Source of the DNA: CAZXEJ01 sp964639895
Lineage (GTDB): Bacteria > Desulfobacterota_D > UBA1144 > Nemesobacterales > JADFKM01
Length of the DNA stretch: 64,000 bases
Assembly (NCBI GenBank): GCA_964639895.1
Contig: CAZXEJ010000004.1
Coordinates: forward strand, 1-64,000
Direction: 5' to 3'
Positions within the stretch are counted from its first letter, which is position 1, and every line of letters begins with the position of its first letter. Of this stretch, positions 8,775 through 17,547 are shown piece after piece. The notes below the pieces were generated by a model that made no database searches, was not told the origin of the DNA, and saw only the letters and a list, made by a program, of their open reading frames with translations. The translations under genes and the position numbers were made by a program.

Positions 8775-10552
8775 CATCCGTCGCGCGGTCCCGACTCCGC
8801 CAGGCGCACCCACAGCCACACACCCGCCGCCGCGGCCACGGCCAGGGAAAGCACTCCCCACACGGGATAGCCCAGCACGCACTTGCCCACGCCTACCATG
8901 GCCGAGGCCAGCGCCACGACGCCGAGCAACCAGTTCACTAGCAGCGGTCCCAGAGGCTCGGAGGGAGAGCACGCGCCGGCCTTCCGCTTGACGGGTCCCC
9001 ACCACCCCCAGGGCCGTATGCGCCTGTAGAACTCGACCAGCCGCTCCTCGGGCTCGGGTCGGGTGAGCAGCGTTACGGCGAGCGAGACCGCAACCGATAC
9101 GGGTACGACCACGATCTGGTGCTTTAGCGCCATATCCACGCCGGCGGCCCGCACGTAAACCGCCACCCCCGCTATTGCGACGATGGACGAGGCGAGCGCC
9201 GCAATCTCGCTCCAGGCGTTGATCCTCCACCAGAACCACCGCAGTACCAGCACGAGCCCGATGCCGGCGCTCATAGCCCAGAGGAACACCCACGCCTTAC
9301 CGATTGAGCCTATCTGGAGGGCCACGACCCCCGCCGCCGCGGCCAGCGCCACGGTGGCGATGCGTGCGACGGCCACGTAGTGTGTCGCCGACGCCCCCTT
9401 GCGGACGAACCTCCTGTACAGGTCGTTCATCACGTAGGACACCCCCCAGTTGAGCTGGGTCGAGAGCGTAGACATGAAGGCCGAGAGGAACGCCACGAAC
9501 ACAACCCCTCTGAGGCCCGGGCCCAGGAACCGCTCGACCATGGCCACGTAGACGGCCTCCTGGTCTCCGCCGGTGACGGAAGCGTCGGGGTAAACGATGA
9601 GCGATGCCGCCGCCACAACCACCCACGGCCAGAGTCGGAGCACGTAGTGGTTGAGCGCGAACCACCCCATGCCGAGCACGGCGTGCCTCTCATCCTTGGC
9701 GGAGCTGAGCCGCTGGATGATGTAGCCGCCTCCGTCGGAGTTGTGAGACGACCACCAGACGACTGTCACGTACACGAGGAATACGAAGAAGGGGGAATCG
9801 AACCACCCCCCCTGGGTGGCGGCTGGCCCGCCGGTGCCGGGTGTGACGAAGAAGGAGAGATGATCGCCCAGAGCGTGAGCCTTGTGCCAGAAGGCGCCGA
9901 GCCCACCCACCTCGGGAGAGCCCACCACGGCGACGGCGAGGGCTACGGTGCCCAAGAGGGCCAACCCGTACTGGAGCACGTCGGTCGCCACCACGCCCCA
10001 GAGGCCGCTCAGCATCGTGTAGAGCACGGCCACCGTGATGGAGACGACGACGGCCCAGAGGGGCTCGACGCCGAAGAACACCCGCAGCACCTTGGCCATG
10101 GCGCTTATCACCCACCCCATGACGACCAGGTTGAAGGCCGTCGAGAAGTAGAACGCCTTGAACCCACGCAGGAAGGCGGCCGGCCGGCCGGAGTAGCGGA
10201 GCTCTATGAGCTCGTTGTCCGTTATGACCTCGGCCCTGCGCCACAGCCTCGCGAAGACGAACACCACGAAGACGTGGGTGAGGATGTAGTTCCACCAGAA
10301 CCAGTTCTTCCAGACACCCGCCGTCCTCACCCATCCCGTAACCGCCAGTGGTGTGTCGGCAGCGAACGTGGTGGCCACCATAGAGGTACCCAGCGCCCAC
10401 CACGGCAGGCGGCGGCCGGAGACGAAGTAGTCGGCCATGCCGCCCTCGGCCCGGCGCTTAAGGAGCAGACCCACCAGTAGCGACACCACCAGGAACGAGG
10501 CCACTATGGCCCAGTCGAGGGGAGCAAGCGTACGCGTGAGAGCAGAATCCAT
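8774..10552 (-). CDS. sodium:solute symporter (SSS family)
   Basis: A 592-residue polytopic membrane protein of the SSS/SLC5 family with about 13 hydrophobic segments. Family marks are the early DYFVSGRRLPWWALGTSMVATTF segment, the FWWNYIL helix and the ITDNELIELRYSGRPA loop. The frame is open 50 codons further upstream, but that stretch overlaps nagZ and is not membrane-like; the ATG at 10552 starts MDSALTRTLAPLDWAI just before helix 1. It lies 31 bp behind nagZ as last gene of murQ-anmK-nagZ. By context it may import a cell-wall sugar such as GlcNAc, MurNAc or their anhydro forms; that is inference, as SSS substrates range widely. Confidence 0.88.
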   Translation of the reverse strand: MDSALTRTLAPLDWAIVASFLVVSLLVGLLLKRRAEGGMADYFVSGRRLPWWALGTSMVATTFAADTPLAVTGWVRTAGVWKNWFWWNYILTHVFVVFVFARLWRRAEVITDNELIELRYSGRPAAFLRGFKAFYFSTAFNLVVMGWVISAMAKVLRVFFGVEPLWAVVVSITVAVLYTMLSGLWGVVATDVLQYGLALLGTVALAVAVVGSPEVGGLGAFWHKAHALGDHLSFFVTPGTGGPAATQGGWFDSPFFVFLVYVTVVWWSSHNSDGGGYIIQRLSSAKDERHAVLGMGWFALNHYVLRLWPWVVVAAASLIVYPDASVTGGDQEAVYVAMVERFLGPGLRGVVFVAFLSAFMSTLSTQLNWGVSYVMNDLYRRFVRKGASATHYVAVARIATVALAAAAGVVALQIGSIGKAWVFLWAMSAGIGLVLVLRWFWWRINAWSEIAALASSIVAIAGVAVYVRAAGVDMALKHQIVVVPVSVAVSLAVTLLTRPEPEERLVEFYRRIRPWGWWGPVKRKAGACSPSEPLGPLLVNWLLGVVALASAMVGVGKCVLGYPVWGVLSLAVAAAAGVWLWVRLAESGPRDG

Positions 10553-10583
10553 AAGGCCTACACCCGGCGAAGGGGAGACGACG

Positions 10584-12125
10584 CTAGACGGGAGACAGGG
10601 CGACCGGCATGACGCCGCGGGACTCGGCGAGCCCCAGGAGCACCGAGGCCGCCGCTTCCTGTACGGCATCGGCCCCATCGAACGCAGCCACCATGTTATC
10701 AAATCCCTCCAGCCCCTTCAACACGTAGGGAGAGCCGAACGAGACGATGGTGCAGCTGGCCGCCGTACTGCGTGGAGCACGCTCCAGCAGAGTGCGCGCC
10801 TCTTCGTCGAGGCAGGTGAGGTCGCCCCCTGCACCGACCCCTGTAAAGACGGCGCACACGAGATCGCAGCTGGCGAGGGCGGGCGAGGAGGGATCGAGTC
10901 GGCGCAGTGGAAGGACGCTGCACTCCACCCCCTTGCCCCTAAGTGCGCGCGCGAGCGGGGCGGCGGCCTCTTCGGCCGCTCGGCCCCTCGTATCTTCTAC
11001 GCAGACGGCGACGCGCCCTCCGACGGGGCCGCCCCACTTTATGCGGCATACCGAGCGCGATGCCACTTCGCGCCAAAGCTCCCGGACCGAGGGTACGTCA
11101 AGTTCTGCGGCCCGCGCCCGGGTGAGCCGGCGGGAGGCCAGGCGCTGGAGCAGGCCCGCGATCCTCAAAGCCGCCGCGCGCACGCTACGCTCGAGCGCGG
11201 CGTCCCCCGCACAGAGCTCCTCGAGGCGGCGGCACAGGCCGGCCGGATCGGCCGGGTCGAGTATGACGTCGCATCCGGCCTCGAGTGCGCGGCGCGCGAG
11301 CTCGACTTCGTCGCCCATCGCCGCAATCCCCTCCATGCGGAACGAATCGGTGAAGACGAGGCCGCCAAAGGAGAGTCCCCCACGCAGCACCCCGCCCACC
11401 ACCGGGCGCGAAACGGTGGCCGGCGCGCCCGAGGGGTCGAGCGCCGGGTAGGCCACGTGTGCCGTCATAACCGCGTCAACCCCGCAACGTACTGCCTCGC
11501 CGAAGGGAACCACATCGAGGGTCTCGATCTCCTCCCTGCCGCGGGGGTCGACGGGGAGTTCGGCGTGGGAGTCTGAGGCCACGGCCCCGTGGCCCGGGAA
11601 GTGCTTGGCCGTAGCCGCCACCCCCGCCCTCTGGGCACCCTCCACGTAGGCCGCGCCGAGTGCGCCCGCAAGTCGGGGGTCGTCGCCGAACGAGCGGGTG
11701 TTTATTATGGGGTTCGCGGGACAGGTGTTGAGGTCGAGCACCGGCGCGAAGAGCACGTTGAGCCCAAGCGCGCACATCTCCCCGGCCGTGATCTCCGCCT
11801 GTGCGCGCGCAAGGCGCTTGCTGCGCGCCGCACCCAGCGACATGGCCGAGGGGAGCACGGCGCACCCGTCGACCGTCTGTCCCACGCCCCGCTCGGCGTC
11901 CACGGCGAAAAGGAGCTCTCTTGCGGCGAGGCTCGACAGCGTGCGAACGGCCTCGGCCACCGAGCAACCGTCCCCCCCGAACACGATGAAGCCGCACACG
12001 GCGTGACGCTCGAGCAGACGCGCGGCCTCACCCAGGGGGTCGCCGGAGCGGAAGTCGAGGCGCGGCATCACGACCGCGGCCCGGGCGGAGCCTCTCCGTA
12101 GGGTGACAGTAGGCGGAGTCGGCAT
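10584..12125 (-). CDS. nagZ: beta-N-acetylhexosaminidase, GH3 family (NagZ-like)
   Basis: A 513-residue glycoside hydrolase family 3 enzyme. The NagZ signature KHFPGHG (174-180) followed by D185-S-H187 is intact, and the nucleophile is D260 in VFTDSFRMEGI. In peptidoglycan recycling NagZ removes GlcNAc from GlcNAc-anhydroMurNAc products. About 170 residues beyond the core barrel form an extra C-terminal domain, as in longer GH3 members. No signal peptide is apparent, consistent with cytoplasmic recycling. The ATG overlaps the anmK stop by one base (TGATG), with GGAGGGG upstream: translational coupling. Confidence 0.93.
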   Translation of the reverse strand: MPTPPTVTLRRGSARAAVVMPRLDFRSGDPLGEAARLLERHAVCGFIVFGGDGCSVAEAVRTLSSLAARELLFAVDAERGVGQTVDGCAVLPSAMSLGAARSKRLARAQAEITAGEMCALGLNVLFAPVLDLNTCPANPIINTRSFGDDPRLAGALGAAYVEGAQRAGVAATAKHFPGHGAVASDSHAELPVDPRGREEIETLDVVPFGEAVRCGVDAVMTAHVAYPALDPSGAPATVSRPVVGGVLRGGLSFGGLVFTDSFRMEGIAAMGDEVELARRALEAGCDVILDPADPAGLCRRLEELCAGDAALERSVRAAALRIAGLLQRLASRRLTRARAAELDVPSVRELWREVASRSVCRIKWGGPVGGRVAVCVEDTRGRAAEEAAAPLARALRGKGVECSVLPLRRLDPSSPALASCDLVCAVFTGVGAGGDLTCLDEEARTLLERAPRSTAASCTIVSFGSPYVLKGLEGFDNMVAAFDGADAVQEAAASVLLGLAESRGVMPVALSPV

Positions 12126-13309
12126 CAGAGGTCCCCTCCGAGGGCTATCTTGCCGAGGGGGACGCGCCTAGACGCCCCGGTGGCCGAGGGCAGGTTGCAG
12201 CATGCGCCAGCGAGCAGCTCCGAGGCGAGGAAAGCCATGGCCACGGCCTCCTTGGCCGAGGGGTCTATGCCGTAGGTATCACTCGTCGCCACGCGCAGCG
12301 GGGCGAGCCTCTTCCGCAGCCTCTCGACGAGCAGCGGGTTGGAGGCGCCTCCTCCACTCAGGACCACCTCGGCAGGCTCGCGGCTCGGCAGCACAAACCT
12401 CTCGTAGGCGAGCGCGATCGATTCCACCGTGAACTCAAGGAGCGTCCTCAGCAAGTCATAGACCCACCCGCTCCGGCCGCGCCCGTGTTCCCAGAGTTCC
12501 CTGGCCATCCGTGGGCCGAACTCCTCGAGTCCAGTCGACTTGGGCGGCGGCTTGGCCAGATAGGGGTGGCTCAGCAGGCGCGAGAGCAGCCCTTCGACCA
12601 CCGTCCCGCGGCGTGCCCACTCGGCGTCGCGGTCGTACCGCCTCTCGCCCCCGGTGGCCGCCGTCACTACAGCGTCCATGAGCGCGTTGCCGGGCCCCGT
12701 ATCGAAGGCCACGACGTCGTCGAGGCGGTCGGAGACCACCGTGACGTTGGCGATGCCGCCTACGTTCTGGGCGGCCGTCACGGCGCCCGGCCTGTGGAAT
12801 AGCACGTAGTCCACGTAGGGCACGATCGGCGCCCCCTCGCCGCCTGCGGCCATGTCGGCCGGCCTGAAGTCGCCCACCGTGATGATTCCCGTCACCTTGG
12901 CTATGAGGTCCAAGTCGCCCAGCTGGACGGTTGCAGGAGCGGTGCTCCTGGAGGGAGGAGCGTGATAGACGGTCTGTCCGTGCGATCCTATGAGATCGAC
13001 GTCTTCCGGCGCGAGGCCGGCCCGCTCCACGACGGCGAGCGCCGCCTCGGCGAAGGCGCGCCCGAGCCGGAAGTGGAGCCCTGCCGCAAGCTCGAGCGAG
13101 CCCGTCTCGACCAGACGGTCGAGATCCTCAGCGAGTGTCGGCTCGTAGGGCACGGTCATGAACTCCACCACGCGCAGCTTTGCCCCTGTACCCGAGCCCT
13201 GCACCTCGACCAGGGCCGCATCGATGCCGTCGCGCGAAGTGCCCGACATCAGGCCCACGACCAGCCTGCTGCTCTTTGCAACTATGTCCTCCAACCGCCG
13301 CACGCTCAC
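12125..13309 (-). CDS. anmK: anhydro-N-acetylmuramic acid kinase
   Basis: A 394-residue member of the AnmK family (ASKHA fold). It opens 1,6-anhydroMurNAc and phosphorylates it to MurNAc-6-phosphate, the substrate of MurQ. The phosphate-binding start VVGLMSGTSRDGID (17-30) is almost identical to family consensus; further marks are IGSHGQTVYHAPP, QNVGGIANVT and FDTGPGNALMD, and LSGGGASNPLLVERL near the C terminus. The start is GTG at 13309 inside the murQ stop (GTGA overlap), with a G-rich ribosome site upstream. Middle gene of the recycling operon. Confidence 0.95.
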   Translation of the reverse strand: MSVRRLEDIVAKSSRLVVGLMSGTSRDGIDAALVEVQGSGTGAKLRVVEFMTVPYEPTLAEDLDRLVETGSLELAAGLHFRLGRAFAEAALAVVERAGLAPEDVDLIGSHGQTVYHAPPSRSTAPATVQLGDLDLIAKVTGIITVGDFRPADMAAGGEGAPIVPYVDYVLFHRPGAVTAAQNVGGIANVTVVSDRLDDVVAFDTGPGNALMDAVVTAATGGERRYDRDAEWARRGTVVEGLLSRLLSHPYLAKPPPKSTGLEEFGPRMARELWEHGRGRSGWVYDLLRTLLEFTVESIALAYERFVLPSREPAEVVLSGGGASNPLLVERLRKRLAPLRVATSDTYGIDPSAKEAVAMAFLASELLAGACCNLPSATGASRRVPLGKIALGGDL

Positions 13310-14238
13310 CGCTCCCCCCTCTTCCCGCCCCCCGCGACCTCCTCACCGAGCGCCGCCCTCAACCTGCCTCGGGCCGCCGCCAAGCGCCGTCTCGCCTCCC
13401 GGACCGTGACGCCCAGCCTGCCCACGACGACGGCCGTCTTGACGTCCCGCCCCGCCCTATCGAGCAGGCGGCGCGCCTCCTCCCTGTCCACGCCCACGAG
13501 CTTCATCACTATCCTCTCCTGGCGCATCCTCAGCTTCTCCGACGCAGGCCTCACCTCAACCATCAGGTTGCCGTAGGTCTTGCCCAGCCCCACCATGGCC
13601 GCCGTGGTCAGCATGTTGAGCACCATCTTCGTGGCCGTACCCGACTTCATACGCGTAGAGCCCGCGATGACCTCGGGCCCCACGTCCACGCATATGTCGA
13701 CGTCGGCCAGTGGGCTACCAAGGGGGTTGCACGCCACGAGCACCGTGGCGGCCCCGACGCTGCGCGCGTAGTCGAGCGCCCCCTCGACGAAAGGAGTACC
13801 GGCGCTGGCCGCGATCCCCACCACTGCGTCCGCGGCCGAGAGTGCCGCCCGCTCAAGCTCGGGCAACGCCCCTTCTCTCTCGTCCTCGGCCCCCTCGACG
13901 GAGCGCCAGAGGGCGCGGCGCCCGCCGGCTACGACGGCTCTCACCATGGAAGGAGGGGTGCCGAAGGTGGGCGGGCACTCGGCGGCCTCCATGGCAGCAA
14001 GCCTGCCGCTCGTGCCGCATCCAACGAAGAACAGCCTGCCCCCGCCGGCAAGCCTCGCACGCACCAGTTCGACGGCGCGCTCGATCTCCGGCAGCGCGCG
14101 CGCCACGGCGACGGCCACCTTGGCGTCCTCGCGGGCGATCAGCGCGAGCACCTCGCGCGTGCTCATGCAATCGAGGCGGGCCGCTTCGGCCAGATCGCCC
14201 TCCGTCGCGAGCCCGTCTATGGGTGCCCTTCCCTTCAT
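13306..14238 (-). CDS. murQ: N-acetylmuramic acid 6-phosphate etherase
   Basis: A 310-residue SIS-domain enzyme that cleaves the lactyl ether of MurNAc-6-phosphate, giving GlcNAc-6-phosphate and D-lactate. The sugar-phosphate loop FVGCGTSGRLA (71-81), the catalytic-glutamate stretch AAMEAAECPPTFG, VEGAEDE (114-120), GIAASAGTPFV and GSTRMKSGTATKMVLNM are all present. The start is the ATG with GGGAG 7 bases upstream. It is first in murQ-anmK-nagZ-SSS, so the operon encodes recycling steps in reverse pathway order. A weak TATGAT at 14416-14421 (minus) might be its -10. Confidence 0.96.
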   Translation of the reverse strand: MKGRAPIDGLATEGDLAEAARLDCMSTREVLALIAREDAKVAVAVARALPEIERAVELVRARLAGGGRLFFVGCGTSGRLAAMEAAECPPTFGTPPSMVRAVVAGGRRALWRSVEGAEDEREGALPELERAALSAADAVVGIAASAGTPFVEGALDYARSVGAATVLVACNPLGSPLADVDICVDVGPEVIAGSTRMKSGTATKMVLNMLTTAAMVGLGKTYGNLMVEVRPASEKLRMRQERIVMKLVGVDREEARRLLDRAGRDVKTAVVVGRLGVTVREARRRLAAARGRLRAALGEEVAGGGKRGER

Positions 14239-14591
14239 CTATTGCTCCCTCGTCCAGGGCGACGCCCACTGACGCGGCACCCCCCGCAGGAGGCGCACAT
14301 ACGCCGCCTCCCCCCGCCGCGCGGCATCTTCACCCAACCCGAACGCGACGCGGCCTTCCCAGCCGCCTGCGCCCCGCGCCGCCCGAGACGGGGCGGGAAA
14401 AGCCGCTCAATCTAAATCATAACAGCTTGACGCGCCGGCCGTAAGAAGGGCCGCTTCCCTTGCATAGGTGCTCCTCCCTGCTCGGGGGGTTGATCCATAC
14501 GCCGTGGTCGTTATGTTATAATATGAGGGAGTCGGAGGAGCGGCCATCGAGCGGCGGAAACGTCAAGCCCACACAGGCCGCAACCGGACGA
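14239..14591. other. 353 bp divergent spacer between murQ and tRNA-Gly
   Basis: Contains the candidate tRNA promoter -10 and a weak minus-strand -10 (TATGAT, 14416-14421) that may serve murQ. Nothing else recognisable. Confidence 0.5.
14517..14522 (+). promoter_or_regulatory. -10 element upstream of tRNA-Gly
   Basis: Perfect TATAAT about 70 bp before the mature tRNA end. No convincing -35 at 16-18 bp (TTGATC lies 21 bp away). Confidence 0.5.
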
Positions 14592-14667
14592 GCGGGTGTA
14601 GCTCAGCTGGTAGAGCACAAGCTTCCCAAGCTTGGGGTCGCGGGTTCGAGCCCCGTCACCCGCTCCA
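14592..14667 (+). tRNA. tRNA-Gly (anticodon CCC)
   Basis: A full cloverleaf can be drawn. Acceptor GCGGGTG pairs with CACCCGC (14657-14663). D stem is GCTC/GAGC; the anticodon stem CAAGC/GCTTG encloses loop TTCCCAA, so the anticodon is CCC. The T arm is GCGGG, TTCGAGC, CCCGT. Discriminator base T and an encoded CCA end it. Only 3 bp separate it from the 3' end of the convergent mlaD-like gene. Confidence 0.97.
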
Positions 14668-14670
14668 CCC

Positions 14671-15687
14671 TCACCGTTCCTGCCTGCGCTTCCTCTCTTC
14701 CAGCATGTACCGTATGGCCGCCCTCACGAAGCGGCTGCGCTCGGCCTGGCCGACAAGGCCCGTTATACGGTCATAGAGGGTGGGATCGTTGAGCAATGCA
14801 CCCAGTGTCCCCTCGCCACCTTCGAGCTTCTCCGTTATGACCCTCAGGTTGTGCACCGCCTCCGCCAGCTCCACGGCCACGCCGTCGTCGGCCGCAAGAA
14901 GCTCCATGGTCCTGTCGAGGTTCTTCACCGATCGCTCCAGACTGCGGTCGAACTCCTCGTCGTAGAGCAGCGTATGGAGCACGCCGCCGCCCTCGTTGAT
15001 GCGCCTCAGGACGGTGTTCAGGTTGGAGATCGCCTCCTCCAGCCCTCCCACTCCCTCACGAGCGCCGTCGCCGTAAATGAGCTGGTGAACGAGGCCGTCG
15101 CCCTTCTCCACCTCTTCGACCGTCCTCCTCAACGACGCTATCGTCCTTGAGAGGTTGTCCACGGTCTCGTGCTCCTTGAACGTGCCGACCAGCTCGTTGA
15201 GGCTCTTTGAGATGGCGACGATGTTCTCGATCAGCTCTTCGGACTCGCCGAGCAACTTGTCGAATTCAGGGTAGCTGTAGCTCTTTATCTCGATAACACT
15301 GGGCAGATTCTCCAGCGGCGGCTCGTTGCCGCGTACTATCTCGATGTATTTGTCACCGAGCAGACCCTCGGTCTTTATGGTGGCCGTCGAGTCGGGGGAC
15401 AGACGCTCCATACCCTCGCGCGTGACCTCCATGTCCACCACAATCGATTTGGCGTTGACGTCCTCGGGAAACCGGATCGCCGATACCATACCTATCCGCA
15501 CCCCCGACAAGCGGACGACGGCTCCCTCGGTGAGACCCGCCGTGTTGTTAAAGCGCGTGCGCACGATGTAGCGCTTCTCGAAGAGACTCCTTCCACCGCC
15601 TACGCCGAAGATAAAGACGACGAACAACACCAACGCGGCCACTATGAGGAGTCCCACCCTCAGATTGGTGGCAAGCTCCTTCTGCAT
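14671..15687 (-). CDS. mlaD: MlaD/MCE-family lipid transport protein
   Basis: A 338-residue substrate-binding protein of an MCE (Mla-type) phospholipid transporter. One N-terminal membrane helix (about 10-32) anchors a periplasmic MCE domain (about 38-118) containing FNNTAGLTEGAVVRLSGVRIG and TIKTEGLLGDKYIEI, the usual MlaD signature. The remaining 200 residues are helical and probably extend the pore tunnel as in longer MCE proteins. The partner ATPase and permease (MlaF, MlaE) are not adjacent inside the window, so they should be looked for elsewhere. The stop lies 3 bp from tRNA-Gly. Confidence 0.9.
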   Translation of the reverse strand: MQKELATNLRVGLLIVAALVLFVVFIFGVGGGRSLFEKRYIVRTRFNNTAGLTEGAVVRLSGVRIGMVSAIRFPEDVNAKSIVVDMEVTREGMERLSPDSTATIKTEGLLGDKYIEIVRGNEPPLENLPSVIEIKSYSYPEFDKLLGESEELIENIVAISKSLNELVGTFKEHETVDNLSRTIASLRRTVEEVEKGDGLVHQLIYGDGAREGVGGLEEAISNLNTVLRRINEGGGVLHTLLYDEEFDRSLERSVKNLDRTMELLAADDGVAVELAEAVHNLRVITEKLEGGEGTLGALLNDPTLYDRITGLVGQAERSRFVRAAIRYMLEERKRRQER

Positions 15688-15834
15688 CTATAAACACCCC
15701 CCGTGGGACGGCCCACCGTCGAGAGACGGGTTGGACCGATTGATAACCCATTACATACTATACGCATCCCCGGGCGGTAATCCAGAACCGTGCACGCCCA
15801 AGCCGATGAACGGCCGCGGGGAGGAGTGGGCGTA

Positions 15835-15863
15835 TTAATCACGACGCCATTTTTGTGTATAAT
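15835..15863 (+). promoter_or_regulatory. promoter of purH
   Basis: TATAAT (15858-15863) preceded by TG, with a weak -35 TTAATC (15835-15840) at 17 bp. The leader carries a GAGGAG ribosome site before the ATG at 15938. Confidence 0.6.
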
Positions 15864-15937
15864 AGGAACCCGTTCCACAGCGGTAGTATGGCCCCCCGTC
15901 GGGGTGCGGCAGCTCTCATCACCGAGGAGTAAGCGAC

Positions 15938-17500
15938 ATGAACACCATAACCAGGGCGCTCATCAGCGTCTATGACAAGAGGGGCGTAGTGGAACTGGCG
16001 CGCGCCCTCACCTCTCAGGGCGTCGAGATCCTCTCGACGGGCGGTACCGCCGAACTGCTCAAGTCCTCCGGCCTCCAACCGGTCGACATCTCCTCCTACA
16101 CTGACAGCCCCGAGATACTCGGCGGCCGTGTAAAGAGCCTACATCCCAAGATACACGGCGGCATCCTGGCCGTCCGTGACGATCCCGTCCACAGGGAGCA
16201 CATGGAGAAACTCGGCATAAAGCCCATCGACCTCGTGGTGGTGAACTTCTACCCGTTCGAGGAGGTGGTGGCCAAGGACGGCGTCACGCTCGAAGAGGCC
16301 ATAGAGAACATAGACATCGGCGGCCCCACGATGCTCCGCTCGGCGGCCAAGAACTACCGCTACGTGGCCGTACTGTCGTCGCCCGACGACTACGGCCCTT
16401 TCATCGACGAACTGCAGCGTCACGGCGGCCGTATATCGGAGGCCACGCGCTACAGGCTGGCACGGAAGGCATTCGCCTACGTAGCGCGCTACGACGCCGC
16501 GATCGCCAACCACCTGGGCGCCACCGAAGCGGACGGCACCCGAGCCCCGTTCCCCGAGACGCTCACGCTCCATATGGAGAAGAGGATGGAGCTTCGCTAC
16601 GGCGAGAACCCCCACCAGCGGGGCGCATTCTACGTCTACCCCCGCCATCGGGGAGCCGACATCGCCTCGGCAGCCACACTGCAAGGCAAAGCGCTCTCGC
16701 TCAACAACATCTACGACGCAAACACCGCCATAGAGATCGTAGGTGAGTTCGCCGAGCCCACGTGCGTCATTGTAAAGCACAACAACCCCTGCGGCGTGGC
16801 TACGGCTCCAGGGCCGCGCGAAGCTTTCCTCAAGGCCAAGGAGTGCGATCCGATGAGCGCATTCGGGGGCATCGTGGCCATAAACGTCGAGGTCGACGCC
16901 GAAACCGCCCGTGAGCTGACGTCGATGTTCCTCGAAGTCGTGGCGGCGCCCTCCTACACGGAGGAGGCGCTCGAGGTACTGGGTAGTAAGAAGAACCTGC
17001 GCGTCCTGCGCATCGACGCCCTGGGGAGCGGGCGCGACGGCGGCTACGACATAAAGCACGTGCGCGGAGGCGCGCTGGTCCAGGACCCCGACACCACGTC
17101 GGACGAGGACTTCTCTCAACACACCGTGCCCACCGAACGCAAGCCCACCGCCGAAGAGATGGAGGCGCTCAAGTTCGCCTGGAAGGTGGCAAAGCACGTC
17201 AAGTCAAACGCCATCGTGCTGGCAAAGGGAACCCAGACGATAGGGATAGGTGCGGGGCAGATGAGCAGGGTGGACTCGGTCAAGATCGCCGCCATGAAGG
17301 CCAACGTTTCGACAGAGGGGTCGGTGCTCGCCTCGGACGCCTTCTTCCCCTTCCGCGACGGCGTAGACGAGGCGGCCAAGGCGGGGGTTAGGGCCGTCGT
17401 CCAGCCGGGGGGCTCCATCAGGGACGACGAGGTGATCAAGGCGTGTAACGAACACGGCATAGCGATGGTGTTCACCGGCGTACGCCACTTCCGCCACTGA
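15938..17500 (+). CDS. purH: bifunctional AICAR formyltransferase / IMP cyclohydrolase
   Basis: A 520-residue enzyme for the last two steps of de novo purine synthesis. Residues 1-195 are the MGS-like cyclohydrolase domain (ALISVYDKRG, STGGTAELL, GGRVKSLHPKIHGGILAVRD). The rest is the AICAR transformylase domain, with KHNNPCGVA near 280, then SAFGGIVA, and the C-terminal DAFFPFRDGVDEAAKAG and FTGVRHFRH. Full length and typical in every segment. It has its own promoter and stands alone, not in a pur operon. Confidence 0.98.
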   Translation: MNTITRALISVYDKRGVVELARALTSQGVEILSTGGTAELLKSSGLQPVDISSYTDSPEILGGRVKSLHPKIHGGILAVRDDPVHREHMEKLGIKPIDLVVVNFYPFEEVVAKDGVTLEEAIENIDIGGPTMLRSAAKNYRYVAVLSSPDDYGPFIDELQRHGGRISEATRYRLARKAFAYVARYDAAIANHLGATEADGTRAPFPETLTLHMEKRMELRYGENPHQRGAFYVYPRHRGADIASAATLQGKALSLNNIYDANTAIEIVGEFAEPTCVIVKHNNPCGVATAPGPREAFLKAKECDPMSAFGGIVAINVEVDAETARELTSMFLEVVAAPSYTEEALEVLGSKKNLRVLRIDALGSGRDGGYDIKHVRGGALVQDPDTTSDEDFSQHTVPTERKPTAEEMEALKFAWKVAKHVKSNAIVLAKGTQTIGIGAGQMSRVDSVKIAAMKANVSTEGSVLASDAFFPFRDGVDEAAKAGVRAVVQPGGSIRDDEVIKACNEHGIAMVFTGVRHFRH

Positions 17501-17547
17501 GCGCCACCTAAACGCCTAGGGACCGGTGCGGCCGTCGTCCTTCGTCA

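Noticed and set aside
8774..10702. Full-length frame for the symporter starting at 10702
   Set aside because: The first 50 codons overlap nagZ and are not membrane-like; ATG 10552 fits the family.
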